The position numbers and the translations under genes are program-made. A DNA stretch of 64,000 nt from Rhizobium sp. WYCCWR10014 (GTDB lineage Bacteria > Pseudomonadota > Alphaproteobacteria > Rhizobiales > Rhizobiaceae): the NCBI RefSeq assembly GCF_001657485.1, contig NZ_LXFU01000028.1:62001-126000 (forward strand). The letters run 5' to 3'. Shown one piece after another: positions 37,380-44,836 of the stretch (its first letter is position 1; the number at the start of each line of letters is the position of its first letter). Under the pieces are notes generated by a model that worked only from the letters and a program-made list of their open reading frames with translations, made no database searches and was not told the DNA's origin.

Positions 37380-38168
37380 ATGAGTGGAGATAGCGTAACG
37401 GCATTGCCAGGCGGCAGCTTGAACTGGATTGCGGTCTGGCGTCGAAATTATCTTGCATGGAAGAAGGCGGCGCTGGCGTCGCTTCTGGGGCATTTGGCCG
37501 AACCTCTGATCTACCTTTTTGGCCTTGGCGCTGGCTTGGGCGTGATGGTGGGCCGCGTCGGTGGCGTTTCCTATACTGCTTTCCTGGCAGCTGGAATGGT
37601 CGCGACAAGTGCGATGACGGCTGCAACGTTTGAGACGATTTACGCAGCTTTCGGCCGGATGGAGGGTCAGCGCACTTGGGAAGCGATGCTCTACACACAG
37701 CTGAGACTAGGCGATATCGTTCTCGGTGAGATGGCCTGGGCGGCAACGAAGGCCGCTCTGGCGGGTGCCGGTATAGGCATGGTCGCGGCCGTTCTAGGGT
37801 ACACTCAGTGGCTGTCGCTGCTATATGCCCTTCCGGTTATCGCGCTGACGGGTTTGGCCTTTGCAAGCCTTGGGATGGTCGTCACAGCCCTTGCTCCGAG
37901 CTATGATTATTTCATCTTTTATCAGACGCTTGTTATCACACCTATATTGTTCCTCTCGGGTGCCGTCTTTCCAGTCGATCAACTGCCAATTGTCTTTCAG
38001 ACGGCTGCGCGATTTCTTCCTCTGTCGCATTCGATCGACCTCATACGTCCGATAATGCTCGGTCACCCCGTGGTGGATGTCTGCCTGCACGTCGGCGCAC
38101 TTTGCATATACATCGTCATCCCATTCTTTTTATCGACAGCCTTGCTGCGACGCCGCCTTTTGCGCTGA
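37380..38168 (+). CDS. nodJ: NodJ, ABC-2 type permease for Nod-factor export
   Basis: The product has 262 residues with six hydrophobic segments. It starts [19 protein letters not shown], with [20 protein letters not shown] and [20 protein letters not shown]. The gene begins three bases after the nodI stop, and NodI and NodJ form the exporter. It ends the nodABCIJ operon. The nodT gene found next in several strains is replaced by IS sequence. Confidence 0.96.
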   Translation: MSGDSVTALPGGSLNWIAVWRRNYLAWKKAALASLLGHLAEPLIYLFGLGAGLGVMVGRVGGVSYTAFLAAGMVATSAMTAATFETIYAAFGRMEGQRTWEAMLYTQLRLGDIVLGEMAWAATKAALAGAGIGMVAAVLGYTQWLSLLYALPVIALTGLAFASLGMVVTALAPSYDYFIFYQTLVITPILFLSGAVFPVDQLPIVFQTAARFLPLSHSIDLIRPIMLGHPVVDVCLHVGALCIYIVIPFFLSTALLRRRLLR

Positions 38169-38341
38169 CGCTCATTAATGCGCGCAGGCCGACTGGGATC
38201 CGTCGTTTTGGCTTTTCTGCCAGGCAAGCCCCTTGCTTCTAATCCGGGAGGTGCTCACTAGGCTCAGGACCTATCAAATCGCCTGCATCGGCCTCCCTTC
38301 CTTTACTGATTAGAATGAAAAGGAGACGCTGCGAGCCTATT

Positions 38342-38595
38342 GTAAGCGCGATTTTCCATGCGCATTGACGGCTGCGGCACCGCTGAAGCGCACTCGTACC
38401 GGGAGAGATACGCGGCTCTGTCGGGCCGCAGAGGTTTTGGAGAAGTTGAACGGTAGCAAGTCGCCGACGTCGGCCTCTTCGCCTCGCTGTGGCAACCCGG
38501 TGAGCACATCGCGCAGCCAAGTGAGTGGATCGACGCCACAGGCGCGGCAAGTCGGCATCAAACTATAGATCACTGGCTCGCCTTGGCTCCGTCAG
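38342..38595 (-). pseudogene. IS66 end with the C-terminus of TnpC
   Basis: The terminal motif gtaagcgcgattttccatgc at 38342 is followed inward, on the minus strand, by IYSLMPTCRACGVDPLTWLR, DVLTGLPQRGEEADVGDLLP and FNFSKTSAA. This is the same C-terminus as in the fuller tnpC at 39164. The rest is missing from about 38590. Confidence 0.8.
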
Positions 38596-38694
38596 CGGTG
38601 TCGGGCACACATATTACTGACCGGCGAATATCTCTGGCTGAAGGGAGCAAAGGCTTAGAGTGTCATTTCCGCCCCCAGCCGGAACCAACCCCTT

Positions 38695-39048
38695 TTATCG
38701 GATCGACATGCGGTAGCAGTGCTCTATCATCCGTCCCCTAAGGTTAAGATCGGTCATGCCAAATCTATCGACGTAGCCCAGCCCCAGGGCGAGTATTCCC
38801 TGCCCGGCGACGTTGCCCGGGTTATGGCTGTAGTGAGCTACGGCCATTTCCTCTTCCTTCGTATAAGTGGCAGGGCCTTGCAGCAGAGAGACAATCGACT
38901 GGCCTCGGGCATTCAGCAATCCGGCTTCGCTTGCCAATCCGAGTTCAACCAATTTGGCTTTTGTCTCTTTGAAGGTTGACGGCGTCGTCTTTTGAAAATG
39001 TTCAAGCACGGCCTTAACTTCTTCGTCGGTGAAATTGGCATGCTCCAT
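38695..39048 (-). CDS. Unrecognised 117-residue protein between IS66 pieces
   Basis: The start is MEHANFTDEEVKAVLEHFQK with a gagagga ribosome-binding site; it continues TFKETKAKLVELGLASEAGL and PGNVAGQGILALGLGYVDRF and ends ENCYRMSIR-like (IEHCYRMSIR). It has no signal peptide, is mostly helical, and composition and codon use look coding. It could be a passenger gene caught between IS66 copies, but I do not recognise the family. Confidence 0.5.
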   Translation of the reverse strand: MEHANFTDEEVKAVLEHFQKTTPSTFKETKAKLVELGLASEAGLLNARGQSIVSLLQGPATYTKEEEMAVAHYSHNPGNVAGQGILALGLGYVDRFGMTDLNLRGRMIEHCYRMSIR

Positions 39049-39163
39049 GGAATGATCCTCTCAAAACAGGAAATCCGTAAAACCCTGTATATACCCGTGT
39101 CTCCTCCGAAAGCCAGACCCTGGCTGCCCAGCTCGAGGCACTCCAACAACGTGACCTGTTGGC

Positions 39164-40753
39164 TTAGGCCGCAGAGGTTTTGGAGAGGTTGAACGGCAGC
39201 AGGTCGCCGATGTCGGCCGCTTCTTCGCGCTGCGGCAACTCAGTGAGCACGTGGCGCAGCCAGGTGAGCGGGTCGACGCCACAGGCGCGGCAGGTCAGCA
39301 TCAAACTGTAGATCACGGCGCTGGCCTTGGCTCCGTCAGCGGTGTCGCTGAACAGCCACGATTTCCTGCCGGTGGCAAAAACTCTGATCTCGCGTTCCAG
39401 AATGTTGTTATCGATCGGCATCCTGCCGTCGCTGGTATAGCGCGTTAGATAATCCCATTGGTTCAGGGTGTAGGACACTGCATCACCGAGCTTGGTATCC
39501 GGCACGACCTTCGGCGCGATATTGCCGAGCCAAGTCTTCAGAGCGTTCAGGACAGGCAAGCTGTGTTGTTGCCGGAAGCGGCGAATGCAGTCTGCTTTCG
39601 TCTCGCCGGCATCTGGGGTTTTGTCTCTTGCCTGCTTTTCGATCCGGTAGAGCTGCTCGAAGAACCGGAGTGCCTGTTCCGGCGGTCCGCCTCCGTTCTT
39701 CCTGGTTTTGAGAGCCTCGACGAAGCGCCGCCGTGAATGGGCGATGCATCCGACATGGGTTGCGCCATGTAATGTGCGCCAGGCGGTGTAGCCATCGGTC
39801 ACCAATATGCCGCGGTAGTCACCGAGAAAGGCCTGCGGGTGGACCTGGCCGCGGCCCGGTTGATAATCGAGAAGCACGATTGGCTCCTCACTATTCTCGC
39901 CGCTGCGATATGCCCACATGTACGACGTGCTGGTGGCTTCCTTGTCCTTTTCCTTCAGCACTTGAACTGTCGTCTCGTCACCATGAATGAGAGGCTGCGA
40001 CTGAAGCCGCAATCTCAGCGCATCGTAGATGCGATGCAGGTGCCTCTCGCTCGAGCCGATCACCCAGTGCGCGAGAGCGCCCCGGCTGATCGGAACACCG
40101 GCCCGTTCGAATGTTTGCGCCACGCGGTAGAGCGGCGTGCCGTCGACGTATTTGTGGACGAGTGTGAAGGCCAGTGTCGAGGCAGTGGCAATGCTGCCCG
40201 GCAAGGGCTGCGGCGGCATCGGTGCGATCACCACAGGCGTGTTGATCCCGGTGCGGTCGCAATGGCGGCAGGCGTATTTGAACCGCACATTCTGCAGAAC
40301 CTTTGCCTTGACCTCGATATGGAGCTGTTCGCTAACGGCCTCGCCCATGCGATGCATTTGACTGTCGCAGCAAGGGCAAGTTTTTTGATCGTCGGGTAGA
40401 TCGTATTCGACACGCTCGCCCGGCAGGTCTTCCGGCAGAGGTCTGCGGCCCCGCTTTTTACGCGCGGCGCTATCGACTGCTGGCAGGCCTGTATCCGGAA
40501 GATCGGCGACGTCGTCGCCATAATCACGATCATCCTCGTCTGCGGCCTCTTCGGCCTCGTTGAAGATGCGATCGATGTGCTTTTCGCTGCGGGGGGCAAA
40601 ACGATGGAGCTTTGCGAGTACCAGCTCTTCTTCCAGCTTGGCGACCCGCTGCGAGAGCGCTTCCTTCTCGGCTTTGAGCGCGGCGATTTCGGCGGCACTT
40701 GCCGCCAACTGCGCCATCAGCTCTGCAACATCAGGTTCGCCGGTTTGGGTCAT
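39164..40753 (-). CDS. IS66-family transposase TnpC
   Basis: The product has 529 residues: an N-terminal leucine-zipper region (EIAALKAEKEALSQRVAKLE), a zinc-finger motif (KTCPCCDSQMHRMGEAVSEQ) and the DDE domain of IS66 (PLIHGDETTVQVLKEK, GILVTDGYTAWR, NNILEREIRVFATGRKSWLF). The frame is complete. The neighbouring IS66 end motif is not found directly after it, so the left end of the element is probably lost. Confidence 0.92.
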   Translation of the reverse strand: MTQTGEPDVAELMAQLAASAAEIAALKAEKEALSQRVAKLEEELVLAKLHRFAPRSEKHIDRIFNEAEEAADEDDRDYGDDVADLPDTGLPAVDSAARKKRGRRPLPEDLPGERVEYDLPDDQKTCPCCDSQMHRMGEAVSEQLHIEVKAKVLQNVRFKYACRHCDRTGINTPVVIAPMPPQPLPGSIATASTLAFTLVHKYVDGTPLYRVAQTFERAGVPISRGALAHWVIGSSERHLHRIYDALRLRLQSQPLIHGDETTVQVLKEKDKEATSTSYMWAYRSGENSEEPIVLLDYQPGRGQVHPQAFLGDYRGILVTDGYTAWRTLHGATHVGCIAHSRRRFVEALKTRKNGGGPPEQALRFFEQLYRIEKQARDKTPDAGETKADCIRRFRQQHSLPVLNALKTWLGNIAPKVVPDTKLGDAVSYTLNQWDYLTRYTSDGRMPIDNNILEREIRVFATGRKSWLFSDTADGAKASAVIYSLMLTCRACGVDPLTWLRHVLTELPQREEAADIGDLLPFNLSKTSAA

Positions 40754-40805
40754 CCCAGTTTTGAATCTGAACCGCGTCGCCGCGTCAACAGATCAACACG
40801 CCACC

Positions 40806-41159
40806 TCAGCCGGCAATCTGATATTGCCGCACAGGATGACGGATCATCGCATCGATATCGATCCCGTCGAGAATCCAGTGCAGCTGCTCGGTCGTCAGTG
40901 TGACCACCGGCACCTCTCGGCGCGGCCATCGGAACTTGTCTTCGGTTAACCGCTTCAGGACCAGCACGAACCCGGACCGATCAAAGAACAGCAGCTTCAC
41001 CCGGTCACGCCGACGGTTGCAGAAGGCAAACACTGCAGGAGCAAACGGGTCCAGCGCCATCGTCTCCTGGACCAGGACCGCAAGGCTGTTGATGCCCGCC
41101 CGGAAGTCGATCGGTTCGCGGTGCAGGTAGACTTGAAGATCAGCGCCAAGCTTAAACAT
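40806..41159 (-). CDS. IS66-family accessory protein TnpB
   Basis: The product has 117 residues with the IS66 Orf2 signature: VYLHREPIDFRAGINSLAVL, FAFCNRRRDRVKLLFFDRSG and FVLVLKRLTEDKFRWPR. The gene overlaps tnpA by eight bases, as usual in IS66. Confidence 0.92.
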   Translation of the reverse strand: MFKLGADLQVYLHREPIDFRAGINSLAVLVQETMALDPFAPAVFAFCNRRRDRVKLLFFDRSGFVLVLKRLTEDKFRWPRREVPVVTLTTEQLHWILDGIDIDAMIRHPVRQYQIAG

Positions 41160-41586
41160 GACCCAGAGCTCCGATTATTGCCGTCAATGCGTTGAGATCG
41201 CTGCACTCCAGCGTCAATCTCACACCATTCGGCAGTGACGCACTCACCTTTGCTGGAGAGGTCAGCGGGCCGCTTCTCTCCGTCGTCGGCAATCGCTCTT
41301 CGCGATCCGTGGCAGGCATCTCAATGTCGAACTCGCTGCTCGGGGCGGCGATCTGAACGGGAATAAACGCAGATGACGAAGACGGCGATAATGGATGGGC
41401 CTGGGTGTGTTTCCTGATCCATTTCCAAACGAGGTTCGCGTTGACCCCGTGTACTCGCGCAAGTTTCGATACTGATGCGCCGGGTTCAAGGCATGCCGCA
41501 ACTAGGCGATCTTTCGAACCTGGATCGAAGCGGCGCCTTCCATTCCGACCAACCAGCCGCACGGCGAGTTTTTGACCTTCATCCAT
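41152..41586 (-). CDS. IS66-family accessory protein TnpA
   Basis: The product has 144 residues from the ATG at 41586 (MDEGQKLAVRLVGRNGRRRF). It contains the helix-turn-helix LEPGASVSKLARVHGVNANL, VWKWIRKH. The longer frame to 41634 begins inside a palindrome and is unlikely to be used. It forms the IS66 set with tnpB and tnpC. Confidence 0.85.
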   Translation of the reverse strand: MDEGQKLAVRLVGRNGRRRFDPGSKDRLVAACLEPGASVSKLARVHGVNANLVWKWIRKHTQAHPLSPSSSSAFIPVQIAAPSSEFDIEMPATDREERLPTTERSGPLTSPAKVSASLPNGVRLTLECSDLNALTAIIGALGHV

Positions 41587-41591
41587 AACTT

Positions 41592-41618
41592 GGTGTCCAC
41601 CTCTTTTAGGTGGACACC
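41592..41618. terminator. Perfect palindrome between tnpA and the Ntn-hydrolase gene
   Basis: An 11-base stem (ggtgtccacct / aggtggacacc) around five bases (ctttt). It is 55 bases after the stop of the Ntn-hydrolase gene on the minus strand. It may terminate that transcript or mark the edge of IS66; there is no clear T-run on the minus strand. Confidence 0.4.
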
Positions 41619-41672
41619 TCATGCCAAAGCTCACTCAACTACAGAAGGTGCGGTGAAATTCGCGGTTACAGC

Positions 41673-42206
41673 CTATTGCGTAGCCGTGCCCCGATATTTC
41701 CGGAAAAGTCGAACGACGCGCCCGATCTTTGACGGTTGGTTGGCGTCGGACGTATCGAGCTGCAAGGTCACAATAGGAGGTTCGGAGAAGGGATCGCACT
41801 CGATAGCCACGTTAACGGCGCCTAACATGTCAGCGCCGGCCCTGAAGGCGCCCAGCGCGTACGCACAACCCGAGCCTATCGCGATGAAGTCGGCCTCGAT
41901 CGGGCCGGAAGGATAAATGCTGTTGTTGAAGAAAAATCTCGAGCCATCGACCTTTACCAGGAGCGCCTCAAAATCGGGCTCGTTCGTGCCAAACGCTTCC
42001 TTGCTCATGCCCCCCGTCACCCACTGCGTGACGAATTCATTCATACCGGGAACGGTGGACGAGACGCCGAGCAGCGAGCCTTTGTATTTCCCTGCCTCGA
42101 TCCGGTGAATCTTCCTCTTGGCGCCGATCGGATGGCTGCTGCCGGAGAAGGCGCGGCTGTCAGAGGCCATTCTCCGAATCTTGGCGTCGTAGACGATGGT
42201 GGTCAT
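41673..42206 (-). CDS. Ntn-hydrolase of the proteasome/HslV type
   Basis: The product has 177 residues from the ATG at 42206 (gaggg upstream). After Met removal Thr is first: TTIVYDAKIRRMASDSRA carries Thr1 and the Asp near position 17, and IGAKRKIHRI supplies a Lys near position 33. Together these form the Thr/Asp/Lys catalytic set of proteasome beta subunits. FIAIGSGCAYALGAFRAGAD is the conserved GSG-x-x-x-A-x-G helix segment. It is the size of HslV and of phage-type Ntn hydrolases, but no HslU-type ATPase is nearby. It follows nifB-fdxN-nifT on the same strand with only short gaps, so it may be transcribed from the nifB promoter. Its substrate is unknown. Confidence 0.75.
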   Translation of the reverse strand: MTTIVYDAKIRRMASDSRAFSGSSHPIGAKRKIHRIEAGKYKGSLLGVSSTVPGMNEFVTQWVTGGMSKEAFGTNEPDFEALLVKVDGSRFFFNNSIYPSGPIEADFIAIGSGCAYALGAFRAGADMLGAVNVAIECDPFSEPPIVTLQLDTSDANQPSKIGRVVRLFRKYRGTATQ

Positions 42207-42217
42207 ACACCGAGCCC

Positions 42218-42529
42218 TCACTTGATGCGCTTCGGGCGCCTGATGGTGTTCGTAACCGACTGAAACCGGACCTGTGCCGAGTCAGGCACTTGCTTTATGC
42301 AAGCCGCGATATTCATGTGTTCCCGGGCTGCAAGCGAATGCTGTCTTGGTGTCTCGGGTTGTTCATGCGCGAAATGAAAAACGTAATCGTAAGATTGGGC
42401 ATGTTTATCCTCCACGTGAACCAATGCCGTTATTTCACAAGATGGCTGCGCCAGCCGTTCCCTTCGCACATCGGCAGCCGCCGCTGTCGAAAGTCCGATG
42501 TTCGGTCCGCCCGTGTCAGTCCTGATCAT
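42218..42529 (-). CDS. Chimeric ORF ending in a copy of the fixA start
   Basis: The product has 103 residues. Its ATG at 42529 overlaps the nifT stop by four bases. The first 71 residues (MIRTDTGGPNIGLSTAAAAD and onward) are unrecognised. From 42316 the frame reads MNIAACIKQVPDSAQVR, SVTNTIRRP, a diverged copy of the FixA N-terminus (MNIVVCIKQVPDSAQIR, PVTNTIMRQ). It ends 12 bases before the Ntn-hydrolase start. It could be translated as a whole or be only debris. Confidence 0.5.
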   Translation of the reverse strand: MIRTDTGGPNIGLSTAAAADVRRERLAQPSCEITALVHVEDKHAQSYDYVFHFAHEQPETPRQHSLAAREHMNIAACIKQVPDSAQVRFQSVTNTIRRPKRIK

Positions 42530-42726
42530 TGCTTCCTCGCCTCGACTGTGATGGGTAAGCGGGTGCTCTGCGCTAGGTCGGGGAGGGCGAGGAGCCATCC
42601 GTTCCTTAGCAATACAAAGCCGCCCCACAAGTCATGACTCTCCACCGCAACAACCGGCTCCTCGACATCCTTTTTGGACATATAGATCGACAAGCCGGCC
42701 CCATTTCTCCGGATCATTGCTTTCAT
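42526..42726 (-). CDS. nifT: NifT (FixU)
   Basis: The product has 66 residues with the whole NifT/FixU pattern: MKAMIRRNGAGLSIYMSKKD, VEEPVVAVE, DLWGGFVLLRNGWLLALPDL and ending TRLPITVEARKQ. It is a small conserved nif protein of unknown precise role. It follows fdxN by 167 bases on the same strand. Confidence 0.93.
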   Translation of the reverse strand: MKAMIRRNGAGLSIYMSKKDVEEPVVAVESHDLWGGFVLLRNGWLLALPDLAQSTRLPITVEARKQ

Positions 42727-42831
42727 TTACTGTACCTCGTTTTACACGTGCTCCATTTCGCACCCGTTGGAACCGACGATGCTGCCACGCTCAACCACCT
42801 CATTGTTCCATGGGTTGCTGTCGAGGAGGAT

Positions 42832-42865
42832 GCCCGCCTGCGCCAAAATGCTTTCGCAGGCGGGC
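42832..42865. other. Strong stem-loop between fdxN and nifT
   Basis: An 11-base GC-rich perfect stem (gcccgcctgcg / cgcaggcgggc) with a 12-base loop. On the minus strand it is not followed by a T-run, so it may be an mRNA stabiliser or partial terminator between fdxN and nifT. Downstream the frame LLDSNPWNNEVVERGSIVG to EMEHV (ending 42742) may be the leftover end of another nif gene such as nifZ; this is a guess. Confidence 0.5.
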
Positions 42866-42893
42866 CCCTTTTGCTTTCGTTTAGTACGGCTGC

Positions 42894-43088
42894 TCAGGCA
42901 GGAACGCAGGTGTTCGGCATGGGGCAAATGGCTCTGCATTTGGGCGCGTCAAACTCAATCCTGCACTCGGTGCATATTTTAGGATCGACCACGAATCTGT
43001 CAGTTTTGAAACTGATTGCGCCTGAGGGGCACTCAAATTCGCATGCGCCGCATTGGGTGCATTGTGAGGCGATGATTTTGAAGGCCAT
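42894..43088 (-). CDS. fdxN: FdxN, 2[4Fe-4S] ferredoxin
   Basis: The product has 64 residues with two cysteine clusters: [15 protein letters not shown] at residues 10-24 and [18 protein letters not shown] near residues 40-57. The long second-cluster spacing is typical of bacterial nif ferredoxins of the FdxN type. It gives electrons to nitrogenase-related steps, including NifB chemistry. It lies 33 bases after nifB and is cotranscribed with it. Confidence 0.95.
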   Translation of the reverse strand: MAFKIIASQCTQCGACEFECPSGAISFKTDRFVVDPKICTECRIEFDAPKCRAICPMPNTCVPA

Positions 43089-43121
43089 GATTCAGCTCCT
43101 CTGGTTTAGTCAAAGCGTGTG

Positions 43122-44594
43122 TCAAGTCGCGGCTGCTAAAGCGTCGTCGTGAAGCACCGCGCTATAATGAGCGTCGATTGCCTGCTCGATGTAGGAGCCG
43201 CCATAAGCGCCCGTTGCTCGAACACCTCGGCGTGCGAGTTTATTCGTAGGGCCCTTGCCGATCTGAGAACAAATCAGCAAATCTAAGCCTTCGAGCGCAT
43301 TGATGATACTGTTGAGAGTAGCCTCCTCCCCCCATCCACCAAGGCAGTACGGGTCGATCTTCAGGTGACCAATCAATCCGATGCCTTTTTGACAGACTGA
43401 GAAAATTTGTAGTTCCTGCGCGTGACCGAAATGTTCATTGACCCGGCCTCCACCTTTGGTGGTTACAGCAATAAGGAGAAGTTCGTCAGATGGACCTGAG
43501 ACCGATGTGGCCGCGCCCCTTGCTTCCAATGTTTGGGCGCGTCGCTCGCGCTCGATCAACTTGCGATAGGCATTGCGCTTGCCACTGTCGTTGGTCGCTT
43601 CAGCTGGGAGTTGGGAAATCTTGAATTCGTTTGCGCGATCATCACTGAGCAGACCGACTGCATCGGCGCGGCACTGGCGGCAATGGCGCATCACCTTCGT
43701 GTCGCCTTCAAGCCGATCCCGGAGCGCGATTAGTTCGGAAGGTGTAGGGCAACGCTGATCGTTCATGCCATAGAAAGTGCCATGTGTAGGCTCTGAAATC
43801 AGGGGCATTACGTTGTGCATGAACGCACCCCTGTCCTTGACCCACTTGTTAACATCGATGAGATGCTCGTCGTTGACGCCTGGGATCATCACGGAATTGA
43901 CCTTGATGAGGATGCCGCGTTCTGCCAGCATTTCGAGCCCCAACATTTGCCTCTCATGAAGGATCCTGGACGCGTCGATACCGTTGTAGCGGCGGCCGTC
44001 ATAGAATATCCAGGGGTAGATCTTGGTCCCGATCTTCGGATCTACCATGTTGATGGTGATCGTCACGTGCCCGACATTCATGTCGACAAGCTCGTCGACA
44101 TGTTCAGGAAGTGCGAGACCATTGGTCGAGATGCAAAGCTTGACGTCAGGGATTTCCCGGGCGATCGGTATGAGCGTCGCCTTTGTTTTCCTCCAATCGT
44201 AGCAGGCATCGCCTGGCCCGGCGATGCCCACCACCGAAAGCTGCGGCACTTCGTTGGCGACCGCCATGGCCCTGCGCAGCGCCTGGTCGGGAGTGAGCCT
44301 ATGGGATGCTACTCCTGGCCTGCTTTCGTTGGCGCAGTCGTATTTTCGATTGCAGTAATTGCATTGGATATTGCAGGCTGGTGCGACCGCGAGATGCATC
44401 CGCGCGAAATAGAGATGCGCCTCCCGCGAGAAGCACGGGTGGTCTTTGATCTTTTCAATGATTGCTGGAGCCATACCATTCGGCTCTGAACTACCACGGG
44501 ATGAAGACGCATGGTCACCGAACGTTGTTGCCCCCGGCTCGCGTGCGGCAGGTGCTGTGTTGGTGATCCTACACTTACTCATCCCTCTGGACAT
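43122..44594 (-). CDS. nifB: NifB, radical SAM enzyme of FeMo-cofactor synthesis
   Basis: The product has 490 residues from the ATG at 44594 (MSRGMSKCRITNTAP); the longer frame to 44663 covers the promoter and is not used. The radical-SAM cluster is in CNIQCNYCNRKYDC near residues 95-108. It is followed by VVGIAGPGDA and CISTNGLALP, a CRQCRADAVG cysteine region, and a C-terminal NifX-like domain (AVTTKGGGRVNEHFGHAQEL). It makes the carbide-containing NifB-co precursor. Expression comes from the sigma54 promoter at 44632. Confidence 0.97.
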   Translation of the reverse strand: MSRGMSKCRITNTAPAAREPGATTFGDHASSSRGSSEPNGMAPAIIEKIKDHPCFSREAHLYFARMHLAVAPACNIQCNYCNRKYDCANESRPGVASHRLTPDQALRRAMAVANEVPQLSVVGIAGPGDACYDWRKTKATLIPIAREIPDVKLCISTNGLALPEHVDELVDMNVGHVTITINMVDPKIGTKIYPWIFYDGRRYNGIDASRILHERQMLGLEMLAERGILIKVNSVMIPGVNDEHLIDVNKWVKDRGAFMHNVMPLISEPTHGTFYGMNDQRCPTPSELIALRDRLEGDTKVMRHCRQCRADAVGLLSDDRANEFKISQLPAEATNDSGKRNAYRKLIERERRAQTLEARGAATSVSGPSDELLLIAVTTKGGGRVNEHFGHAQELQIFSVCQKGIGLIGHLKIDPYCLGGWGEEATLNSIINALEGLDLLICSQIGKGPTNKLARRGVRATGAYGGSYIEQAIDAHYSAVLHDDALAAAT

Positions 44595-44631
44595 TACGAA
44601 CTCCAATGACGCTTGAAAGCTCAGTTCCGCG

Positions 44632-44647
44632 AGCAAGAGCGATGCCA
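44632..44647 (-). promoter_or_regulatory. Sigma54 promoter of nifB
   Basis: On the minus strand tggcatcgctcttgct has GG and GC ten bases apart, with the -12 about 40 bases before the nifB ATG. The same 16 bases occur at 20262 before rpoN2. Confidence 0.88.
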
Positions 44648-44720
44648 GTCTGAGAAACGTCACCCTGCCAGCTGGGTATGCTCTTCGTTGTCCGGTTTAG
44701 ACCTCTTTGCTACAGGGTTT

Positions 44721-44736
44721 CGTCGGAGACACGACA
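44721..44736 (-). promoter_or_regulatory. NifA upstream activator-like site for nifB
   Basis: tgtcgtgtctccgacg on the minus strand is TGT-N10-ACG, one mismatch from the consensus. It lies about 75-90 bases upstream of the -24 element, a usual distance. Confidence 0.55.
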
Positions 44737-44836
44737 GGGCCGCTTGGTAGACCTTGTCGGGTGGGGGAAACTAGAATTGCCGGGCGTCAGTTGGGCGCGA
44801 CCTGCCGCAGCAGGTCTGCACCAATGACCTCCTTGA

